From: Cornus controversa
Lineage: Eukaryota; Streptophyta; Magnoliopsida; Cornales; Cornaceae
Length of the DNA stretch: 64,000 nt
Assembly (NCBI GenBank): GCA_026545225.1
Contig: CM048853.1
Location: forward strand, 15,378,755 to 15,442,754
Direction: 5' to 3'
The position numbers and the translations under genes are program-made. Numbering within the stretch: the stretch's first letter is position 1; the number at the start of each line of letters is the position of its first letter. Shown piece by piece: positions 1 through 9,721 of the stretch. The notes under the pieces were generated by a model that searched no databases, was not told the origin of the DNA, and saw only the letters and a list, made by a program, of their open reading frames with translations.

Positions 1-1
1 C

Positions 2-424
2 CTACTCAAGGTTTCTCCCATGAAGGGGGTTATGAGGTTTGGAAGGAAAGGGAAGCTGGCACCTCGTTTTGTAGGTCCCTTTATGATTACCGACAGAGTT
101 GGAGCGGTAGCCTATAGACTGGCATTACCAGACACGATGCACAGGGTGCACAATGTTTTTCATGTTTCCATGTTACGGAAGTTCCTTAGAGATGAGGATA
201 CTTACCAGCACATTGAGGTAGGAGAGATTGAGTTGCAGCCAGATGCAACATATGTGGAGCAGCCTTACTGTATTCTTGACCGTAGGGATCATGTCCTTCG
301 TTCTAAGACCATTCCGTTAGTACGAGTTCAGTGGAGCCACCATAATGAGGCGGAGTCCACTTGGGAAAGGGAGGATGAGATAAAAACAAAATATCCAGAG
401 CTTTTTCTTTCAGGTATGAGCTGA
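2..424 (+). CDS. Chromovirus A integrase C-terminus with chromodomain-like tail (5' end outside window)
   Basis: Last part of a Ty3/gypsy pol polyprotein, open from base 2 and ending at the TGA 422-424. The translation shows the typical end of a Tekay/Del-type chromovirus integrase: a KLAPRFVGPF block (SH3-like integrase tail), the HNVFHVSMLRKF motif, then a chromodomain-like stretch with VRVQWSHHNEAESTW and EDEIKTKYPELF. In this family the tail guides integration, probably through chromatin. Immediately downstream come the polypurine tract and LTR of the same element. The same tail sequence, reverse strand, survives in element E near 43290-43390, which shows that A and E are one family. The visible part has no stop or frameshift; whether the rest of pol is intact cannot be seen. 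Confidence 0.85.
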   Translation, partial: LLKVSPMKGVMRFGRKGKLAPRFVGPFMITDRVGAVAYRLALPDTMHRVHNVFHVSMLRKFLRDEDTYQHIEVGEIELQPDATYVEQPYCILDRRDHVLRSKTIPLVRVQWSHHNEAESTWEREDEIKTKYPELFLSGMS

Positions 425-447
425 ATTCCGAGGACGGAATTCCTCTG

Positions 448-461
448 TTAGGGGGGAAGAA
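448..461 (+). other. Polypurine tract of element A
   Basis: The purine-rich run TTAGGGGGGAAGAA lies directly before the TGTAATACC start of the LTR. This is the plus-strand primer site of an LTR retrotransposon. The same tract, reverse strand, occurs at 43248-43260 in element E. Confidence 0.85.
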
Positions 462-1683
462 TGTAATACCCCGAAAAATTTAGGTGTCAATTTAATCTCT
501 TTGCATTATTACTTTATTTTATTAATTCATGTGAAATGTTTTTTTTGTTTTATATAGATTATCATTGTATGTGAGTTGTTGGTCTTTTATACATGCATAT
601 TGTCATTTATGTGAATTGGTATAAATTGTGTATTATTTTTATTTAAATGTTTTGGGTTGGGCTAGGGAGGAATTTGGGCTAGGATGAGTGGGCTAAGGTT
701 ATGTTTAAAATGATGGGCCTAGGGTTATAATAATATTGCTTTTGCTATATTTATTTTTATTATTAATTTGATTTTTATTAGTTTTAGGAAAAACAATAAA
801 TGAATAATTAAAAACAAAAAGGAAAAGAAAAGAAGAAGAATTAGGGTTTGCCGTTGTGTTACGCACAGAACAAAAAGAGAGAAAACGAAAGAGAGAAGAG
901 AGTGACGATCGGGTGAACCAGTTAATTCGTCAGGAAAAAGGCAAGTTTAATTCTTCTCTTCCCCCTTGAATTCGTATGCATAGTCTAGGTTTGAGCATAT
1001 ATTTATATTAAAAATTTGTAATTAATTGCATGTTAATATTTTTCTGCTATTGATGAATTTCGTGAGATTAACTATGATGATTGTATGTATATTTAATTGA
1101 TTTTGTTCATGTAAGGTTATATGCATATGTGTTCATGTATATGTATATTGTGTTAAGGAAGAAATCATTTATTTATGCAATTTGTATGAAATAATTGTTT
1201 AGTTGTGAACCTACTGTGTTGGAATTAAATTTGTAAACAACTCTAAATCCTTAGGAAAACAGATCGTGAATTTATTGGGTTTTAAATTTTTGAATTTTGC
1301 GAAGAACCCTAGAACTTGTGAATTGGGGGTTTTTGATTCGGGTTGTTTCGGATGGGGCTTTTTACACCAATACGTAGACGGCGTCGAGAGGAGAAGAATG
1401 GCGCAAAAATGGAGGCGAACGGTGGCCGGAGGAGGCCGGACCGTCGCCGGGAAGTCGCCGGCAGCGCGCTGTGCGCGCTGCTGGGCGCGCTGGGGAAGAA
1501 GCCCCAGCGCAGGGGCTTCCCCACGCGCCTGGCCGGCGCGTGCCGGCGCCGGGAAAAATATATTTGGGCCCCACTCGCGGGGGCCCACCCCTGGGTCCAC
1601 TTTGGGCCCATTCCGATATATTTTGATATTTTTCTTGAATTTTTGAAATTTTTGGAAAAACTTGAAAATTTGAAAAATCATTT

Positions 1684-2215
1684 TTTAAAAATACTTTCAT
1701 GGTTCCAAAAATTCTGAAAATTTTACTGTATGATATTGGAGATTAAATACACTTAATTTTAAATTTTCAACTCAAAACACTTTTCCCTTGTTGACCAATT
1801 AATTTTTAAAAGTACCCAAAAGCTGTCTTTTTCCTGTTTTGTAATTTTAGAAAATACTCTTACAACTCCAAAAAATTCCCAAATTTTTACTGTAACTCTC
1901 TAGAGGTTAAATACACTTGGGTTTAAAGTTTCAACTCAAAATGATCTTTCCTTGTTGCTCAATTGAATTTTAAAGTGTCAAAAAGCTGGGTTTTTCCCTT
2001 TTTGTAATTTTAGAAAATACTTCTGAAATTCCAAAAATTCCCTAAATTTTTCTGTAACTGTTTAGAGATTAAATGACCTTGGGTTTAAATTTTCACCTCG
2101 ACTTGAGCTTCCCTTGATGTTCAATTAATTTTTAAAGTGCCTAAAAGTTGGTTTTTCACCTTCTTTGGTTTATAAAAAATATTTTTAAATTACAGAAAAT
2201 TCCAGAATATTTTCT
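1684..2215 (+). repeat. Tandem array of about 160-bp units inside the LTR of A
   Basis: Three successive units of about 160-165 bp (near 1684, 1849 and 2012) plus a partial fourth. Each begins with 'aaaatact', continues with a 'ttaaatacacttgg(g)tttaaa' type block, a 'cccttgttg(nn)caatt' block and an 'aaaagctg...gtaattttag' end. The units are clearly diverged. A homologous array lies at about 41400-41960 and 45250-45810 (reverse strand, E) and 51480-52090 (F). Confidence 0.75.
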
Positions 2216-2532
2216 TAGTGTTCTTAGAAGTGAAATAGGCCCAGAAACCTAGGTAAAAGTATGTTTAGATCCCCTCAGAGATTTGAGTGCATTGGAGGTT
2301 GGTTTGAGTAATGGTTTCCTCTAATGGGAGTTAAGTTGTTTGGAGCACATCAATTGTGCTTATTATATATATAAATGCTCATGGGATACTTGATTTAGGT
2401 TCACTTGTGAATGATTTGTTATATGGGGATAATTGCATAGCTGATAGTTCAAATGGATAGTCTGTGCAAAATTAAAAGTCATAATACATCTTGTTTATTT
2501 ATTATTTCATATTGGGAATGCATTTGTAATTT

Positions 2533-2715
2533 TATTTGGCATGTAAGGATTGCCCGGCGTGTCAGGATCGCCCATACCTAATAAGGTATCTATATTTTTA
2601 TTTGGCATGTAAGGATTGCCCGGCGTGTCAGGATCGCCCATACCTAATAAGGTATCTATATTTTATTTGGCATGTAAGGATTGCCCGGCGTGTCAGGATC
2701 GCCCATCCCTATTAA
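2533..2715 (+). repeat. Minisatellite, 65-68-bp unit, in the LTR of A
   Basis: Three near-identical units begin 'tatttggcatgtaagg' and contain the pair 'aaggattgcccggcg' / 'caggatcgcccatacc' followed by 'taataaggtatctata'. The same unit is amplified to about eight copies in each LTR of E and is present in a degenerate form in F (56008-56165). Confidence 0.88.
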
Positions 2716-3414
2716 TGTATACATGCATCATAATCGACATATCATGATTGCATAGATTTCAAAAAATACATACATGTGTATCTTGATTTGTGAACATAAA
2801 GAAGGGGATCATTTTTACATTGTAAGGGTTGTTGAGGAAATATATGAGATGAATTGTATCTTTAAAAGTATGAACTAAATAAGGAATAAACTGAGGGGTT
2901 GAACGTATATTTATCTATTGTGTCCCTCACATTGAGGGTATGTATATTAATTCTCTGATTGGGATGTAGTAGATAGAACTTGCTCGTGGGTTTAACCCAC
3001 TTTGTTGATATTTCAGGTCCCAAGCAGTTTCCCCCGCGAGGATAGAGTACTAGGGTTGGGCTGTGACAGACATCTACTCTCACCAGCCTCAGGGTAGGAA
3101 TCTACATTTTCTTCAGGAATAAAACTATGAACTCATTTAGAGGTTTTGGTTTTGGATTTTAATTTAAGTGTTGAACTTTTATTTCTTTCTGGTTAAGGGG
3201 TCCTTGGGTTACGGGACTTCCAAATTGTATTACCAGAATTGAATGATTTATTTATCAATTTATTTTAATTCAATGGGATTTCTGTTCAGCTTTTAGCAAT
3301 TTTTCTATTTCTGTCCTTTGCATCTATGCTTGTTGCTATCAGTGGTTAATATTCCTCAGGTTTTGTGTATGAGACTGGCCACCTCATGCGCGAAATTTTC
3401 TGGGGGGTATTTCA

Positions 3415-3747
3415 ATTTCAAAAGGTCTAAATTATATTTTAAGCTTCTTAGGACTATAGTAGGATGGGACAATGGTCCAAAAAAAATTTCGGAACTTTTT
3501 ACGAAAAGTTACTATTCACGAGAGCCGAAAATCATATATATTTTTTTTATTGTTCTAAATGATTTCAACGATGAGGACCATGGTTAGTCATGCATATTCA
3601 CTTAATTATATGCATATTTAGTTGCTTCCGTGGTTAAGAGAATTGGTTTGGATATTATATTTTTCAAAATGGTTGTTTTGATTAGATTTCACCGTTCACC
3701 CCCATTTCTCTCGCTCTTAACCGGGTGTTGGAAATCGGGGCGTGACA
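3415..3747 (+). repeat. 3' end of an LTR (D), truncated on its left by element A
   Basis: The segment ends in GGGGCGTGACA, an LTR-type terminus also seen (GGGGCATGACA) at the end of solo LTR L. It contains the 'ggaactttttacgaaaagtt' and 'cgagagccgaaaa' type words common in plant gypsy LTRs. Directly behind it gag sequence of element C starts in mid-protein with no primer-binding site, so this LTR probably interrupted C's gag and was itself interrupted by A. Its left end is outside the window, so solo LTR and full element cannot be told apart. Confidence 0.55.
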
Positions 3748-4530
3748 TGATCTGAGGATGTCCATGATTCCTATTCAATTAACTAGGGTAATGGACTTGT
3801 GGTGGAAGTCCATAACTCATACTCATGAGGTGAGGGACATGGAGTGGGAAACTTTTAGAAGGTTGTTCCTTGAGAAGTACTTTCCAGATACTGTAAAGGA
3901 AGCGAAACAGGAGTTCATACACTTGATTCAGGGAGAAATGAGCATGATGGACTATGAGAACAAGTTTATTAAATTGTCTTGCTTCCCTCTAAAGATAATA
4001 GCAAACAAATAAAAAAAGGCAAGGAGATTCATGAAGGGACTTCGATTTGAGCTAAGGACCAAGGTCACTATGTTGGATTTGCTGAGTTATGTAGAGGTGG
4101 TAAGGCAGACATTGTTAACAAAGGCGGATGACAATGACATTCAGAGGATACGAGACTTGAGGAGTCAGTCTCGAGGTGTGATCTCTCACTCAGAAGTAAA
4201 TCTGAAGAAGAAGCATAAGGGGGGTTATTCATATTCTTGAGGACCACAACAAACTCAATCATTCTCCACAGTATCTATGCCTACTGGGTCCTAAAGAAGA
4301 AGCACAAGGGGGTTATTCATATTCTCGAGGACCACAATAGACTCAGTCGTTCTCCATAGTATATATGCCTATTGGGTCCTTTAAGGACAAGATGAAATAC
4401 TATAAGTGTCAGCAATTAGGGCATTACAAGTTAGAATTCTCATAGCTACAACCTACACTAGAGGAGGATTCGAGGAAATGTTATAGGTGTGGACAAGCGA
4501 GTCATGTGGTGAGGGATTGCCCACAGAAGA
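3748..4530 (+). pseudogene. gag of element C, N-terminally truncated and frameshifted
   Basis: Structural protein (capsid plus nucleocapsid) of the retrotransposon. The retrotransposon gag core is visible at 3758-4012 with the WETFRRLFLEKYFP motif. It continues in another frame at 4031-4240 (GLRFELRTKV) after a stop near 4010. Two nucleocapsid zinc knuckles follow. The first, near 4397-4440, is CX2CX4H but its last Cys is replaced (EFS). The second, about 4471-4530, is a complete CX2CX4HX4C (CYRCGQASHVVRDC). The first part of gag is missing at the junction with LTR D. Several frame changes make it non-coding today. Confidence 0.8.
4205..4380 (+). repeat. Local tandem duplication of about 90 bp inside gag of C
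   Basis: Two adjacent copies each run from 'agaagaagca(t/c)aaggg' through 'ttattcatattct(t/c)gagg' to 'tgggtcct'. The second begins near 4294. The copies differ at several positions, so the duplication is not recent. It lengthens the linker before the zinc knuckles. Confidence 0.7.
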
Positions 4531-4699
4531 AGAGTGGTGCATATGGTACTGCAGGGTCACAGTAATATTATTCATAGTTTTTTGGATCACAGTCAGGATT
4601 CAGAGTCCTCAACTACCACAATCTATTCAAAGTTCACAATCGGGGAGGGGAACGACTCATACTGCCTCTACACCGTAATTCGACCATCAAAGGAGTGAT

Positions 4700-5182
4700 T
4701 AGGGAGGACGGGGTATACAGGATCATGCCTATGCTATCACTTCAGCTAACACTTTAGCAAGTCCTTCAGTATTGATAGGTATCTTTCTTGTATCTAGCTC
4801 ACGGGCTAGAGTTTTAATTGATTCAAGTGCATCACATTGCTTTATATCATCTGCTTTTGCATTTGCTTTGGGTTTAGATATGTCAACCTTGGATAGAGCC
4901 TTATGTATTGATACTCTAGTTGGGGGTCGAGTGACCCTGGATATAGTGTGTCGGGCATGTGAGATAGAGATAACAAATCGGCAGTTAGTGTTTGATTTTG
5001 TTCTCTTAGAGATGAAGAGCTTTGATGTTATTCTTAGAATGGATTGGCTATCCACATTTAGACCCAACATAGATTGCTATCGAGGAAGGGTGTCAGTGTG
5101 TACATCCGAAGGAGATTATTTTTGCTTCGTAGGAGAACGAAGTGAATTTTATCCTTCGTCATTCTATGAATTATGGGATTAA
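4700..5182 (+). pseudogene. Aspartic protease of element C with altered active site
   Basis: Retroviral-type aspartic protease that would cut the Gag-Pol polyprotein. The translation of 4772-5182 contains the flap and core of gypsy proteases, with VLIDSSASHCFIS where the family has D-S/T-G-A-S-H and later the SFDVILRMDWL motif (family: DVILGMDWL). The catalytic triad is D-S-S instead of D-S/T-G, so the enzyme would be inactive even if made. An in-frame stop at 5180-5182 separates it from the RT part. Confidence 0.8.
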
Positions 5183-5212
5183 AGTGATTATGGCTTTTTT
5201 CTAGCAAACCTT

Positions 5213-5715
5213 GTGACCCAAGAAGAAGGGGGAAACTTTGAGAATTTTTTCAAAGTCGTTTGTGATTTTGATGATGTATTTCTCGAAGATTTGACAAAAT
5301 TACCTCATAAGCGGGATGTTGAATTTTCTATTAATGTCATACCCGATACAATGCTCATTTCGATGGCACCGTATCGTATAGCACCGGCAAAGTTGAAAGT
5401 GTTAAAAGAGCAATTAAAGGACTTGAGGGCGAAAGGTTTTATACATCCTAGTGTTTCACTTTGGGGAGCACCAATTTTTTTTTTCTAAGAAGAAAGATGA
5501 CTACAGTTATGTATCAACTGCCAGAAGCTAAATCATGCGACGATCAAAAACAAATATCCTTTGCCAAGGAAAAATGATTTGTTCGATCAACTTAAGGGAG
5601 CTAAGTGTTTCTCCAAGATTGACTTCAGGTCGGGGTGCTATCAATTGAGAGTCATGGCGAAAGATGTTTCTAAGATGACTTTTCATACATGGTATGGTCA
5701 TTATGAGTTTCTTGT
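5213..5715 (+). pseudogene. RT of element C, N-terminal half
   Basis: The first half of a gypsy reverse transcriptase. It shows the PYRIAPAKLKVLKEQL and GFIHPSVSLWGAP blocks, then a frame change in the T-run near 5477. In the next frames come the remnants of [34 protein letters not shown] and the GHYEFLV motif. The sequence stops exactly at TSD cttgt, where solo LTR G is inserted, and resumes at 7109 with the MPFGLTNAP-like block. RT would copy the element RNA into DNA; here frameshifts and the insertion destroy it. Confidence 0.8.
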
Positions 5716-7108
5716 TGATAAGCGTTAAATGTTATAGATTCTTGCGCCTTTACTTATGTATTTTGATCCCATAACTGCACATATTGTATAGTTTTTACGT
5801 GTTTTATGTTTTTGATAATTTCAGGTTCAAACTCAGAATTCAGTGTAATTTGACTCCTTTATTAGTTCAAGAATGCATTCTTATGTCCTACCGTACTTTA
5901 TGGAAAGTTCATATTAAGGAATAGTGAATGGTGTGTCAAGACCGGAGTTGGAAAGCTAAAGAGCTGAAGATCTGCAGAAGAAGGAGAGATCGATGTATTG
6001 AAGTGCCTACTTCGATGCATCGAAGTGCCTACTTCGATGAATCGCCCAATCCTGCAGAAGATATTTTTCTGCAGATATTTTCTTCACTTGCCTTGTCCAA
6101 TTTTGCTTGGATAAAGCCTTGAACGAAATTTCTATGATATTTTGAGCTTCAGATCAGTTATATAACTAGGAAATATGTAATAATAAGATATATCACAATT
6201 CTTATAATAGAGAGCATATATAGAATTCTAAAGAGAGAAAGTGAAGTTCTAGAAAAGGAAAGCTTCAAAGAGGGCTTTATAAGGCTTTGAAGACCATTTT
6301 GAGCATGGGACCATCTCTGTCTATGGAGTGCTTCCGGCCCACCATGATCAACTAATCCTTCTCTAGGGTTTTGACAAACCCTAGCCTTGTAAATATGTTC
6401 TAACTTCAATGAATTGGGGATTTTTATGTATTTTTGTATATATGTCTCTTGCCTTGAGCCTTATGTATCAATATAAGTTTACAATTTCTTCCTATTTATG
6501 TGTTGTAATTTATCTTTTTGTCTTAGAATGCTTAAATTCCTCACATGATCTTCAAACACTTGTAAGTTTCATAAGGACTACAAGTGATGGCTTGAGACTA
6601 GTTTTCACTATAACATGCATAGCTAGATTTGCATAGTCCATGCTTAGAGATGGTGATTTAGCTACACTTAGGTAATTAGGTAAGTATGTAGATAGAAAAA
6701 TCACACTTTTTGAAGATGGATTATAATATATTAAGGTGTGTGTATTCTCTTAGTGACGTCGTTGTATGTGGGACTTGTTAACGCGTCATTTAGTATATAA
6801 TTGCATGAATTCTCCTAATGTATTAGAAGTGTGGCATACTACGAGGCTAGTGGAGAAATCTTACCCCTAGTCCTCAACTCTTCTCTCAAACTTTGTATTT
6901 TAATTATTTTTTATGCTTTCAAATTATAGTAATAAAACAACCAACACCCGGTTGTGATTAAACAAGAAACAACCCTCAACCTTTAGTGGATTATTCTTAC
7001 GTAGTCTCTGTGGGATCGACACCCTCAACTTAGAGCCTTATCCTTCAAGGATTCGTTCTATTATAAATGGTAAATTATAAATTGCGAGTAGCGCAACTGA
7101 ACACAACA
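5716..7108 (+). mobile_element. Solo LTR G (Athila-like LTR), TSD cttgt
   Basis: A 1393-bp TG...CA unit starting TGATAAGCGTTAAATG and ending GAACACAACA is flanked by the perfect 5-bp duplication cttgt at 5711-5715 and 7109-7113. It splits the RT of C between the GHYEFLV and MPFG motifs. The start and layout resemble the LTRs of H and I (TGATAAGTG / TGATAGGCG), and a short self-complementary array (ttcgatgcatcgaa) lies at about 5985-6045. There is no primer site or internal domain, so this is a solo LTR left by LTR-LTR recombination. Confidence 0.9.
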
Positions 7109-7500
7109 CTTGTGATGCCATTTGATTAACAAATGCACCAGTAGCATTTATGGCCTTAATGAACCATGTGTTTAGTGCACTCCTTGATAGTTACATCGTG
7201 GTGTTCGTTGATGATATTCTTGTGTATTCTTCATCAAGGGAGGAACATGAGAACCACTTGAGGATAGTGTTACAAATTCTAAAGGATAACCGGTTGTACG
7301 CTAAGTATGAGAAATGCGAGTTTTAGCTACCGAAAGTGAATTTTCTAGGACATATGATTTTGGGAGGAGGAGATTTCGTGAATCCTTCAAAGATTGAGAC
7401 AATAATGCATTGGGAATGTCCAGAGAGTGTTTGAAATTCGAATCTTCTTGGGGTTAGTCAGCTATTATAGGAGGTTTGTGGAGGATTCTCTCGGTTAGCG
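7109..7500 (+). pseudogene. RT of element C, C-terminal half
   Basis: Continuation of the RT after solo LTR G. It reads MPFD[13 protein letters not shown] (family MPFGLTNAPAAFM), then [12 protein letters not shown] with the catalytic F-V-D-D box intact, then the [22 protein letters not shown] and FLGHMI thumb motifs. Stops at the former F-G-L and after KCEF and a frameshift near 7435 break the frame. Confidence 0.85.
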
Positions 7501-7506
7501 GCACCT

Positions 7507-8280
7507 ATGATGAGAATCACCTGTAAGGGAGTCAAATTTGTGTGGAATAAAGCTTGTGAGCTTTCTTTCCGGGAGTTAAAGAAAAGGTTAACCACCACTA
7601 CAGTTTTAGTGATTCCAAAGCATGGGTTGGGATATGTAATATATTGTGATGCTTCACGTGATGGATTGGGTTGTGTGTTGATGCAAATAGAGAGAGTTGT
7701 TGCTTATGGGTCACTACAATTAAAGATTCACGAGCAAAACTACCCGACTCATGACTTGGAATTGGCGGTGGTTATCTTTGCATTGAAGGAGTGGAGACAC
7801 TACTTGTACAGGGAGAAATTTAAAGTTTTTTTTTATCACAAGAGTCTCAAATATCTCTTCACTCAAAATGATTTGAACTCTAGGCAACGAAGATGGGTAG
7901 AGTACATAGAGGATTATAATTTTGATCTTCAGTATCACCCGAAAAAGGCCAATGTAGTAGCCAATGCCTTGAGTAGAAAATCATATGGGACTTTGGCTAG
8001 CATTGCCATTCGAGAATGGAAGATAATGAAGGACATAGCAGATTTGGGCTTGTATTTCAATAATAATAGTGAACCAGCTACCTTGTTTAGCCTTGTTGCT
8101 CAACCAACTCTAGTTAATGGAGTAATTGAGGCACAATGGCAAGATGCGGAGATGAAAGCTAGCCACAACTGGATTTTGGGGGGTAAAGTTGTACAAGGAT
8201 GGTCTTTGCATACGGATGGAAGTTTTTGGTTCAAAGGGAAGATGTATATGCCTATTCCATATAGGGAAGGTATCCTTTAG
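7507..8280 (+). pseudogene. RNase H domain and integrase zinc-region start of element C
   Basis: A 257-residue open stretch. First the RT thumb/RNase H junction ([18 protein letters not shown]), then the RNase H core with [18 protein letters not shown] (first catalytic Asp), [22 protein letters not shown] (catalytic Glu) and [23 protein letters not shown] (final Asp replaced by N in VVANALS; family VADALS). The rest leads toward the integrase HHCC region. RNase H would remove the RNA template. It ends in a TAG at 8278-8280 just before the HHCC His residues. Confidence 0.82.
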
Positions 8281-9014
8281 GAATTTCATAGTTCTAGACT
8301 TGCGGTATATCCTGGTGGGACAAAAATGTATCACAATATAAGGCGACAATATTGGTGAAAGGGAATGAAGAAGGACATGAATCAATTTGTGGCTAAGTGT
8401 CTTACTTGCCAACAAGTTAAGGCTGAACATCAAAGACTGGCTGATTTGTTACAACCACTGATAGTGGCATAATGGAAGTGGGAGCATATCACTATAGATT
8501 TCGTGGTAGGGCTTCCGAGGTCATAGAAAGTAGATGATGCCGTGTGGGTCATAATCGATAGGTTAACTAAGACAACTCAGTTTTTGCCTATTCGGATCAT
8601 AGATGATGCGGAGAATCTCATGAAGCTATATGTGGAGCAGATTATGAAGCTTCATGGTGTTTCAGTGACTATTGTCTCAGACAAAGATCCTAGGTTTACT
8701 TCATGGTTCTGGCAGGTTTTCAGCTAGCCCCTGATACGGGGTTGCACCTCAGTACAACTTTTTATCCTCAGACTGATGGTCAGTCAGAACGTACCATTCA
8801 GACATTGGAGGATATGTTGAGAGCTTGTATTCTAAATTTTAGAGGAAATTGGGAGGACCATTTACCGTTGGTGGATTATTCTTACAACAATAGCTACCAA
8901 GCTAGCATTGAAATGGCTAACTTTGAGGCATTGTATGGTAGGCCATGTAGGTCACTAGTTTGTTGGACCGAGGTGGGGAAAACAGCTACCTTGAGACTAG
9001 GTATATTCCACTAG
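8281..9014 (+). pseudogene. Integrase of element C
   Basis: Integrase catalytic core in several frames. The zinc-binding part ends in KCLTCQQVK (CX2C). The first catalytic Asp is in TIDFVVGLP, the second in VSDKDPRFTS, and the Glu is in TDGQSERTIQTLE, so the DDE triad is recognisable. The core continues to YNNSYQASIEMANFEALYGRPC. A stop within the zinc region, a stop after VVGLPRS and a frame change near 8703 interrupt it. It would insert the cDNA into chromosomes; it is dead here. Confidence 0.85.
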
Positions 9015-9570
9015 ACTACAGAAAATATCAAGCTAATTCGATAGCAATTTATTATGGCACAAAGTAAACAGAAGAGCTATACCGATAAGAGGAAGAGACA
9101 TTTTTCATTTGAGGTAGGAGACCATGTATTTCTAAAGGTTTCTCCATGCAAGGAGTTGATGAGCTTTGGGAAGAGTGACAAGTTATCTCCACAGTTTATT
9201 GGACCCTTTGGGATATTAGGGTGTGTTGGCGAGGTTTCTTATTGGTTAGTTTTGCCACTGTAATTAGGAGGTGTTCACAATGTCTTTCATGTTTCCATGT
9301 TAAGAAAATAGGAGCTGGATCTATCACACTTTTTGGGTTGGACAGATATTGAGGTTAAGGAAGATGTGTCATATGAGGAGAGATCGGTGGGAATTCTTGA
9401 CACTAGAGACCAAGTGTTGACGGGCAAGACCATTCCATTGGTCAAGGTTTTGTGGAGACACCACGAACTAGAAGAGGCTACCTAGGAATGAGAACAGGAA
9501 GTTCACTCTAAGTACCTGGACTTGTTTCTTCCACAAGGTATGCCCGATTTCGGGGACAAAATCTCCTAAG
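9015..9570 (+). pseudogene. Integrase tail / chromodomain-like end of element C
   Basis: It shows KSYTDKRKRHFSFEVGDHVFLKVSP, then KLSPQFIGPFGIL, a stop near 9262, NVFHVSMLRK, a stop, then SVGILDTRDQVLTGKTIPLVKVLWRHHELEEAT and SKYLDLFL. This is the same module as at 2-424 of element A but only moderately similar, which supports C as a different chromovirus family. Confidence 0.82.
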
Positions 9571-9721
9571 GTGAGGAGGCTATAGAGATCCGAAAATTTT
9601 CATTTTATTTAATTATTTTTTGAAATAGGATTTTTAATAATTTTAAATGTGTTTTAAATGTAAAATACATGTTTGGGGACTTGTATGAAGGTCCGGGAAA
9701 GTTTTGAAAGCGTTTGGTAAA
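9569..9721 (+). repeat. PPT and truncated 3' LTR start of element C
   Basis: The purine run aggtgaggaggc (9569-9580) is followed by TATAGAGATCCGAAAATTTTC, an LTR-like start with TG mutated to TA. Recognisable LTR sequence ends near 9721, where reverse-strand copia sequence begins. A similar block ('gaccgaaactttaaattttcattttattta') recurs near 12305-12345 and may belong to a related LTR. Confidence 0.55.

Larger units (their letters stand above)
462..3414 (+). repeat. 3' LTR of chromovirus A (about 2.95 kb)
   Basis: It starts TGTAATACCCCG right after the PPT and ends GGGGGGTATTTCA, i.e. TG...CA. The same two ends bound the LTRs of E (reverse strand) and F. It holds, in order, an AT-rich part, a gene-leader-like purine-rich stretch near 830-960, a GC-rich island (about 1380-1600), a tandem array of roughly 160-bp units (about 1684-2215), a 65-68-bp minisatellite (2533-2715), and a 3' region ending in a conserved 'gagactggccacct' stretch. 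The 5' copy and the left TSD are outside the window; 'atttc' at 3415-3419 would be the right TSD. Open frames at 1211-1717 on both strands are by-products of the GC-rich island. Confidence 0.88.
3748..9721 (+). mobile_element. Degenerate Ty3/gypsy chromovirus C
   Basis: A decayed element reads in order gag, two zinc knuckles, protease, RT, RNase H, integrase, chromodomain-like tail, PPT and the start of a 3' LTR, all on the plus strand. It lacks the gag N-terminus, its 5' LTR and most of the 3' LTR. It is interrupted by solo LTR G in RT and cut by the copia fragment on the right. The domain order (integrase after RNase H) and the tail motifs place it in the Tekay/Del-like chromoviruses, but the LTR start differs from that of A, E and F, so it is a separate family. 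Confidence 0.85.

Noticed and set aside
1211-1717. Overlapping open frames of 100-156 codons on both strands
   Set aside because: They lie in the GC-rich island of an LTR, overlap on both strands and change completely between family members; no protein family features.
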